Source: Solirubrobacterales bacterium (lineage in GTDB: Bacteria; Actinomycetota; Thermoleophilia; Solirubrobacterales; Solirubrobacteraceae). Taken from it: a DNA stretch of 19,023 nt. A model generated the notes under the pieces. The model saw nothing but the letters and a program-made list of their open reading frames with translations. It ran no database searches and was not told where the DNA came from. The position numbers were made by a program, and so were the translations under genes. Positions 14,700 to 19,023 of the stretch are shown piece after piece (within the stretch, counting starts at the first letter, position 1; each line of letters begins with the position of its first letter). Location of the stretch: NCBI GenBank assembly GCA_009781575.1, contig WQXW01000005.1, positions 1 through 19,023 on the forward strand. Reading direction: 5' to 3'.

Positions 14700-15373
14700 C
14701 AGTCCCCGCCGCCCGTGCCGCCCGTGCCGCCGGTCAGCCGGTCCAGCGCCAGGTTCAGCTGGAGCACGTTCACACCGGGTTCACCGGAGAAGCCCAGGCC
14801 CCGGCTCGAGGTGTAGTTGGCGATCAGCGCATCGACCGTCGAGAGCGGCAAATGACGCACCGCCGCGATGCGGTGCGCCTGGATGCGCGCGTTGGCCTGC
14901 GAGATTTCGGGGTCCAGTCCCGAGGCGGAGGCGGTGGCCGCGTCGACCGGCACCTGCGCCGCGGTGAGCGTGGGCAGGTAGGGCCGCTCCATTTCCAGAT
15001 ACGCCTTGATGTTTTCGGCGATCGCCCTCTCTGTCACCGTGCTGTTGGGACCGAGGTTGGAGAAGCTCGATTCGGCCGCGTTGTAGGGGGGTTTGGTGGC
15101 CGACGGGCGGCTCTGGAAGTAGCGCGGGTCCTGTTCGGTGAGGGGCACGCCTTTTTCTTGCACCACCTTTCCGTTGTGCATCTTCAGCGTGGCGAACTGC
15201 TGGCCGATGATGCGCGAGCCGATCAGCCGGCCTTTCAGGTAGAGCTTTTGGCCGTTGGCGTTGCCGGGGAAGGCCACCTGGCTGATGCCGGTGATCGCGA
15301 ACGGGTACACCACGCCGAGCAGGAGCGTGAACACGACCATCCCGATTATCGATGTCACTACGTCGCGGCGCAT
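14699..15373 (-). CDS. kdpC: K+-transporting ATPase subunit C
   Basis: The product is 224 aa, the single-helix subunit that assists nucleotide binding and complex assembly in Kdp. An N-terminal membrane helix (about 8-30, [21 protein letters not shown]) is followed by the family motifs YFQSRPSA (85-92), [16 protein letters not shown] (96-111), a [18 protein letters not shown] block (141-158), QAHRIAAVR and a C-terminal [11 protein letters not shown]. It ends in a Gly/Thr run. Length is somewhat above the 190 aa of E. coli. It starts 36 nt after kdpA; the gap includes a ten-codon ATG frame ending two bases before the kdpC ATG, which might help coupling. The last base of its stop is the first base of the kdpB ATG. 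Confidence 0.96.
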   Translation of the reverse strand: MRRDVVTSIIGMVVFTLLLGVVYPFAITGISQVAFPGNANGQKLYLKGRLIGSRIIGQQFATLKMHNGKVVQEKGVPLTEQDPRYFQSRPSATKPPYNAAESSFSNLGPNSTVTERAIAENIKAYLEMERPYLPTLTAAQVPVDAATASASGLDPEISQANARIQAHRIAAVRHLPLSTVDALIANYTSSRGLGFSGEPGVNVLQLNLALDRLTGGTGGTGGGD

Positions 15374-15409
15374 GTCAGTTGAGGTGGCGGCCGATGTTGC
15401 GGTGCATGA

Positions 15410-17185
15410 TCAGTAGAGGTGTCCCGTCAGTCCCTGCACGATCGGGCCCAGCAGCAGCGCGGGGAAGAAGGTGAGCGCGCCCACGATCACGATCACCCCG
15501 ATCAGCAGCACCACGAAGGTGGGGTTGTCGGTGCGCATCGTGCCGAGCCCGGCGGGGCTCACGCGCTTGCCCGCCAGCGCGCCGGCGACGGCGAGCGCGA
15601 ACAGGATCGGCGCGTAGCGGGCCAACATCATGTCGAAGCCGCCGAGGATGTTGGCGAATTTGATGCCGTGCGCGCCGATGTTGCCGGCCTTGGGCGCGAT
15701 GTAGCCGGTGTAGCCGGCGAAGGCGGAGCCGTTGTTGTTGGCCTGTGAGAGGTAGGCGTAGAAGGTCTCGGAGAACCCCTGGGGGGTGCCCGCGGCGGCT
15801 TGCGAGATCGACGCGGTGCCGGCTTTGGTGGCGGTGGCCATCGCGGTGCAGAACAGCGCCGCCAGCGGGGTGATGAGGATGCCGAGCCCTGCGAGCTTGA
15901 CCTCGCGCGCCTCGATCTTCTTGCCCAGCCACTCCGGCGTGCGGCCCACCATCAACCCGCCGATGAACACCGCCAGCAGCACGTAGAGCAGGATCGAGTA
16001 CAGGCCGGTGCCGACGCCGCCGAAGATCACCTCGCTGGCGGAGAGGTTGGCCATCGGCACGGCGCCGCCGATGCCGGTGTAGGACTCGATCGCGCTGTTG
16101 ACCGCGCCGCAGGAGGTGACCGTCGTCACCACGTCGAACAGCGCGGAGCCGGCGATCCCGAAGCGCTGCTCCTTGCCTTCCATGTTGCCCCCGCCGGAGC
16201 CCGCGATCACGTGCGTGTGCAGCCCCGCGACGTGCTGCGCGGGGGAGCCGTGCGCCTCGGCGATGTAGGCCACCGCGGCCGCGCCCAGGAACATCATCAT
16301 CACCGTGGCGTAGATCGCGTAGCCCTGGCGGCGGCGGCCGGTCATGCGCCCGTACATGAAGATCAGCGCCGCGGGGATCAGCAGCACGAGCAGCATCTCG
16401 ACGAGGTTGGTGAACTGGGTGGGGTTCTCGAAGGGGTGCGCGGAGTTGGTGTTGAAGAAGCCGCCGCCGTTGGTGCCGAGCAGCTTGATCGCCTCCTGCG
16501 AGGCGACCGGGCCCATCGCGATTTCCTGCGTCAGTCCGGTGAGGGTGTGCGCGGTCAGGTAATGTGAGAAGTTCTGGATCACGCCCTGGGAGGCGAGGAT
16601 CAGCGCGCCGATCACCGCAATCGGGCTGAGCACGTAGAGCACCGTGCGCACGATGTCCTGCCAGAAGTTGCCGATGCTGTGGCCGCTGCGCCCCACGATC
16701 CCGCGCACGAGCGCGACGGCGACCGCGATGCCCACGCCCGCCGACAGCCAGTTCTGAACGGTCAGCCCGAGCATCTGGCTGAAGTAGCTCATCGTGACCT
16801 CGCCGCTGTAGTACTGCCAGTTGGTGTTGGTCATGAACGACGAGGTCGTGTTGAAGCTCACATCCCACGTGCCGGAGTGAAAGCCCATCGGGTTGAGCAG
16901 GTGGGGCACCCAGAAGGCGTGCTGGGTGCGCAGGATCGCGTACAGCAACAGCCAGCCGACCAGCGAGAACAGCACCACGCTGCGGGCATAGGCCTTCCAA
17001 TCCTGTTGGTGTGCGGGATCGACGCGCAGCAGCTTGTACAGGAATCGCTCGGGACCGGCGAAGACGGGGGAGAGGAAGGTGCGCTCGCCGGTGTAGACGC
17101 GCGCCATGTACACACCCAGCGGCAGCGCCAACGCGGTGAGGATCGCCGCGAACAGCACGATCGTGAGCCAGCCGGTGACGGTCAT
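15410..17185 (-). CDS. kdpA: K+-transporting ATPase subunit A (potassium channel-like)
   Basis: The product is 591 aa with ten or more membrane helices. KdpA binds and passes K+ through a four-repeat selectivity filter related to K+ channels. The four filter regions are visible: TNTNWQ (119-124), GTNGGGFFNTN (237-247), TSCGAVNSA (357-365) and NNNGSAF (483-489). The N-terminus (GWLTIVLFAAILTALALPLGVYMARV) and VYTGERTFLSP match the family. E. coli KdpA is 557 aa; the extra length lies mainly in the loop around 311-345 with HTHVIAGSGGGNMEGKEQRFG. The ATG at 17185 lies 3 nt after the kdpF stop. It works with KdpB (ATPase), KdpC and KdpF for high-affinity uptake at low external K+. Confidence 0.97.
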   Translation of the reverse strand: MTVTGWLTIVLFAAILTALALPLGVYMARVYTGERTFLSPVFAGPERFLYKLLRVDPAHQQDWKAYARSVVLFSLVGWLLLYAILRTQHAFWVPHLLNPMGFHSGTWDVSFNTTSSFMTNTNWQYYSGEVTMSYFSQMLGLTVQNWLSAGVGIAVAVALVRGIVGRSGHSIGNFWQDIVRTVLYVLSPIAVIGALILASQGVIQNFSHYLTAHTLTGLTQEIAMGPVASQEAIKLLGTNGGGFFNTNSAHPFENPTQFTNLVEMLLVLLIPAALIFMYGRMTGRRRQGYAIYATVMMMFLGAAAVAYIAEAHGSPAQHVAGLHTHVIAGSGGGNMEGKEQRFGIAGSALFDVVTTVTSCGAVNSAIESYTGIGGAVPMANLSASEVIFGGVGTGLYSILLYVLLAVFIGGLMVGRTPEWLGKKIEAREVKLAGLGILITPLAALFCTAMATATKAGTASISQAAAGTPQGFSETFYAYLSQANNNGSAFAGYTGYIAPKAGNIGAHGIKFANILGGFDMMLARYAPILFALAVAGALAGKRVSPAGLGTMRTDNPTFVVLLIGVIVIVGALTFFPALLLGPIVQGLTGHLY

Positions 17186-17188
17186 CGC

Positions 17189-17278
17189 CTAGAAGCGCTC
17201 CCCGCGGATCAGCGCGTAAAACAGGTAAGCGATGATCAGCACCGACACGACCAGGCCGAACAGGTCGGCGCCGCTCAC
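17189..17278 (-). CDS. kdpF: KdpF small stabilising subunit (29 aa)
   Basis: A GTG start at 17278 gives 29 aa beginning MSGADLFGLVVSVLIIAY and ending LIRGERF. One membrane helix followed by a short R-x-E-R-F end is the usual KdpF form. KdpF stabilises the KdpABC complex in the membrane. GGAAGG lies about 13 nt upstream as ribosome-binding site, and kdpA starts 3 nt after its stop. The gene is too short for ordinary gene callers. Confidence 0.88.
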   Translation of the reverse strand: MSGADLFGLVVSVLIIAYLFYALIRGERF

Positions 17279-17306
17279 GTGCGCCGCGGCCTTCCGGCAG
17301 GCCGGC

Positions 17307-17387
17307 TCATATCCGCTCGATGCCGCCGATCATCAGCAGCAGGATGAGGAACATGCCGATGCCCATCGCGATGGCCACCACGTCCAT
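17307..17387 (-). CDS. Tiny membrane peptide heading the kdp operon (26 aa)
   Basis: An ATG at 17387 encodes 26 aa beginning MDVVAIAMGIGMFLILLLM and ending GGIERI: one hydrophobic helix with a short charged end, much like KdpF in layout. It lies 28 nt before kdpF and 8 nt after a -10-like GATACT, so it could be read from a leaderless transcript. I think similar peptides occur at this position in other actinobacterial kdp operons, but this is memory, not a search. It may be a second Kdp-associated small subunit or a leader peptide. Confidence 0.55.
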   Translation of the reverse strand: MDVVAIAMGIGMFLILLLMIGGIERI

Positions 17388-17395
17388 GGGGCGAG

Positions 17396-17453
17396 AGTAT
17401 CGGCGGTGGACCATAACAACCGCGTGACGATTCCACGCGACCGCATAACGATT
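17396..17453 (-). promoter_or_regulatory. kdp promoter with two 14-bp direct repeats (KdpE-type site?)
   Basis: On the + strand ACCGCGTGACGATT (17419-17432) and ACCGCATAACGATT (17440-17453) match at 12 of 14 positions and start exactly 21 bp apart, two helical turns. On the minus strand a -10-like GATACT (17396-17401) follows; the nearer repeat reaches the position where the -35 box would be, and no good -35 is present. This is the architecture of promoters activated by OmpR/PhoB-family regulators such as KdpE. Alternatively the repeats could be iterons for the adjacent ParA gene. Confidence 0.5.
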
Positions 17454-17463
17454 TCGTAACGGC

Positions 17464-18468
17464 TCAGGCTGGCGCAGGTACTGCGAGCTCGCGTTCGATG
17501 CGCTGGGCAAGCGTCTCGAAGTCACCGTGCGCCGCGGTCACAGCTTGCTGATGCGCACCGATCGCGCCGTCTGCCGGCTTCAGCGCGAAGATGGGCTTGC
17601 GAGCCTCGTGCCCCAGCGGAATCAGGCTGTGGTAGTGCCTCAGCATCGCCAGGCAGTGGGGATCCTGCTGGGGGCTTGGCACGAAATCCCCATCGACGTC
17701 CGCCACGGCCTCGCGATACGTCGAAGGGATCTGCTCGATCCACCGTGCGTATGCCTTGACTGGACGATCGAGCCTCACGCCGTGCAGAAGCACCACGTAG
17801 CCGAGCGGCTGCATCGACCCTCGCGGCAACCGGAGCGTCTGCGGCTCCGGATTGCGCGAGACCCGATCCCGCCACTCCTCGCGCCACCGCCTGAGCGTGG
17901 GGCCGAGGTTGCGAAGTCCCTGGAGCGAGAAGAGATCAGGTGCGAGCGGGATGAGCACGTGATCGCTTGCAACCAGTGCCGAGCGGTTGAGAGCGCCGAG
18001 GTTCGGTCCGACGTCGATCAGGATGAGATCATCGTCGCGCTCGCGGGCCGCGGTGACGATGACCTGCCACAGTGCGCTGATGATCCGGAAGGCACGCGGC
18101 TGCCCATCCAAGCACCTTGACCATTCGCCGCTGAGCTCGTCCTCGAAGGCCGCGAGGCTCAGGTCACCAACCACAAGGCCCAGCCGATCGGCGATGTGCT
18201 CGACGTGCACCGCCTCGAGACCACCCGTGCCCTCACGCAGCGGCTTGAGAGCGGCAGCAAGCGTGCCCCGTGGTCCTGGGCCGCTCCACAGTGCCTCGAG
18301 GCGCTCTTCTTCCAGGAACGCCGCCGAGAGATTGGCCTGAGGATCGAGATCAGCCGCGAGAATTTTGCGTCCACGCTCGGAGAACATCCACGCCAGGTGG
18401 TACGCGAGGCTGGTCTTGCCGACACCACCCTTGTTGTTGAAGAAGGCGATGATCGGTGGATTCGTCAT
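17464..18468 (-). CDS. ParA/MinD-type ATPase, orphan
   Basis: The product is 334 aa. A deviant Walker A, NNKGGVGKTS (11-20), is followed by the A' motif AADLDPQANL (38-47) and a Walker B-like LILIDVGPNLGALN. This identifies a dimerising ParA-superfamily ATPase (AAA_31 type) that acts in the cytoplasm, usually on DNA or in positioning cargo. No ParB-like gene is visible, and the C-terminal third (PSTYREAVADVDGDFVPSPQQDP, LIPLGHEARKPIF) differs from chromosomal Soj. Its ATG overlaps the stop of the upstream ATP-binding protein by ATGA, so the two are translationally coupled and probably work together. It is separated from the kdp leader by 76 bp. Its role is not known; chromosome segregation is unlikely given the context. 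Confidence 0.85.
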   Translation of the reverse strand: MTNPPIIAFFNNKGGVGKTSLAYHLAWMFSERGRKILAADLDPQANLSAAFLEEERLEALWSGPGPRGTLAAALKPLREGTGGLEAVHVEHIADRLGLVVGDLSLAAFEDELSGEWSRCLDGQPRAFRIISALWQVIVTAARERDDDLILIDVGPNLGALNRSALVASDHVLIPLAPDLFSLQGLRNLGPTLRRWREEWRDRVSRNPEPQTLRLPRGSMQPLGYVVLLHGVRLDRPVKAYARWIEQIPSTYREAVADVDGDFVPSPQQDPHCLAMLRHYHSLIPLGHEARKPIFALKPADGAIGAHQQAVTAAHGDFETLAQRIERELAVPAPA

Positions 18469-19023
18469 GCCGGGTATATCGTGACGGCCACGTAGGTCGG
18501 CTCGACTTGGAATAGGAGTTCCTGGTTTCCGTTGTCGGACAGTGACCTGCGTGCCCTTGCAATACCAACCCCAAAGCGCTGCACATATCCGAGCTGACGC
18601 ATGGCCTCCGCGATGGTCGGGTTACGATAGTCGGCGATGCCGGGCTCCCCGAAGTTCTCAAGCGTCACCAGACCGAACGGGCCCCCTGGGCTCATGATCT
18701 CCACCCGGTCGGACAGCCAGGTCACCCTTACAGGCGCCGTCGACGTCTCGTAGGTTCGGTGCATGAGTGCATTGCGAGTCAGCTGCTGGAGAGCGACGAG
18801 AGGATAGTCTGGACGACGTCGCTCAACGGGACCAGAGGTCAGATCGACCGCGGTGCGTACGTTGATCCGTAGTATCTCGTCCAGCTCGCGCAGCAGATCC
18901 GGCAGCGGGCGCGCGATCCGATGCTCATCGAGGACGTCGTCGGCGATCGTCGTTCCGTCGAAGCGAAGAAACTGTACGTATGCACCTGGAACGAAGGAGA
19001 CGGGATCGCGCCCCACGACGATC
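18465..19023 (-). CDS. ATP-binding protein, AlbA_2/HATPase_c_4 type (C-terminal part)
   Basis: The frame enters from the right edge, so the N-terminus is missing; about 185 residues are visible. They read IVVGRDPVSFVPGAYVQFLRFDG, a linker with RRRPDYP, then LVALQQLTRNALMHRTY, WLSDRVEIMSPGGPFG, and GVGIARARRSL. The N-A-x-x-H-R-x-Y box and the D-R-V-E-I-x-S-P-G-G box are the ATP-binding landmarks of the GHKL-like HATPase_c_4 module found after AlbA_2/Schlafen-type domains in RecG-like ATP-binding proteins. Such proteins are common in mobile and defence-linked loci; no biochemical function is assigned here. A sampled stretch is close to 58% GC, lower than neighbouring operons, hinting at acquisition. 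The stop overlaps the ParA start by 4 bp. Confidence 0.75.
   Translation of the reverse strand, partial: IVVGRDPVSFVPGAYVQFLRFDGTTIADDVLDEHRIARPLPDLLRELDEILRINVRTAVDLTSGPVERRRPDYPLVALQQLTRNALMHRTYETSTAPVRVTWLSDRVEIMSPGGPFGLVTLENFGEPGIADYRNPTIAEAMRQLGYVQRFGVGIARARRSLSDNGNQELLFQVEPTYVAVTIYPA

Noticed and set aside
1..19023. CRISPR arrays, tRNA, rRNA and transposase genes
   Set aside because: No spaced identical repeats of CRISPR type, no cloverleaf or rRNA sequence and no transposase-like protein were recognised on either strand.

Overview
The window is very GC-rich, with strongly G/C-biased third codon positions. Several starts look leaderless or nearly so, and the gene families (actinobacterial-style small CxxC protein, KdpF-type peptides, MarR-like and MerR-like operators) suggest a soil actinomycete, most likely class Thermoleophilia (Solirubrobacterales-like). 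That placement is inferred from gene style, not from a phylogenetic marker.

Left part (1-5300). The N-terminal end of an ABC exporter (-) starts inside a 20-bp MarR-type palindrome. It diverges from an unrecognised two-TM protein (+), which is followed by a 69-aa four-cysteine protein (+). That small gene converges on, and overlaps, a two-gene minus-strand operon. The operon encodes an atypical FtsH-like AAA+ zinc protease with extra membrane segments and a large insertion in the AAA module, and a translationally coupled single-pass protein with a Gly-X-Y/Ala-Gly-rich cytoplasmic tail.

Middle part (5300-11290). A DHA2-type MFS exporter and its MerR regulator overlap on the minus strand; a MerR-like dyad lies at the exporter start, and a 21-bp tandem repeat encodes the exporter's C-terminal tail. 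Next is a 3.8-kb block bracketed by two inverted copies of an 88-bp element (83/88 identical) built around a perfect 26-30-bp palindrome. Inside the block are msrB (+), a small secreted-domain membrane protein (+), the ammonium transporter amt (+) and msrA (-). Each msr gene has one copy upstream in the same relative orientation.

Right part (11294-19023, all minus). This is a complete high-affinity K+ uptake operon in the order tiny ORF-kdpF-kdpA-kdpC-kdpB-kdpD. The B/C order is swapped relative to the canonical kdpFABC, and kdpD is a short form lacking the membrane and histidine-kinase modules. Directly upstream is a promoter-like region with two 14-bp direct repeats spaced 21 bp, suited to an OmpR-family activator such as KdpE. 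Upstream of that, an orphan ParA-type ATPase overlaps by ATGA the C-terminal part of an AlbA_2/HATPase_c_4-type ATP-binding protein that continues past the window edge. This pair has lower GC and looks like an accessory module.

The observations most worth following up are the 88-bp inverted element linked to both msr genes, the ATP-binding protein/ParA pair, the FtsH-like/Gly-X-Y partner operon, and the rearranged kdp operon with its putative operator. No rRNA, tRNA, CRISPR array or transposase was recognised.
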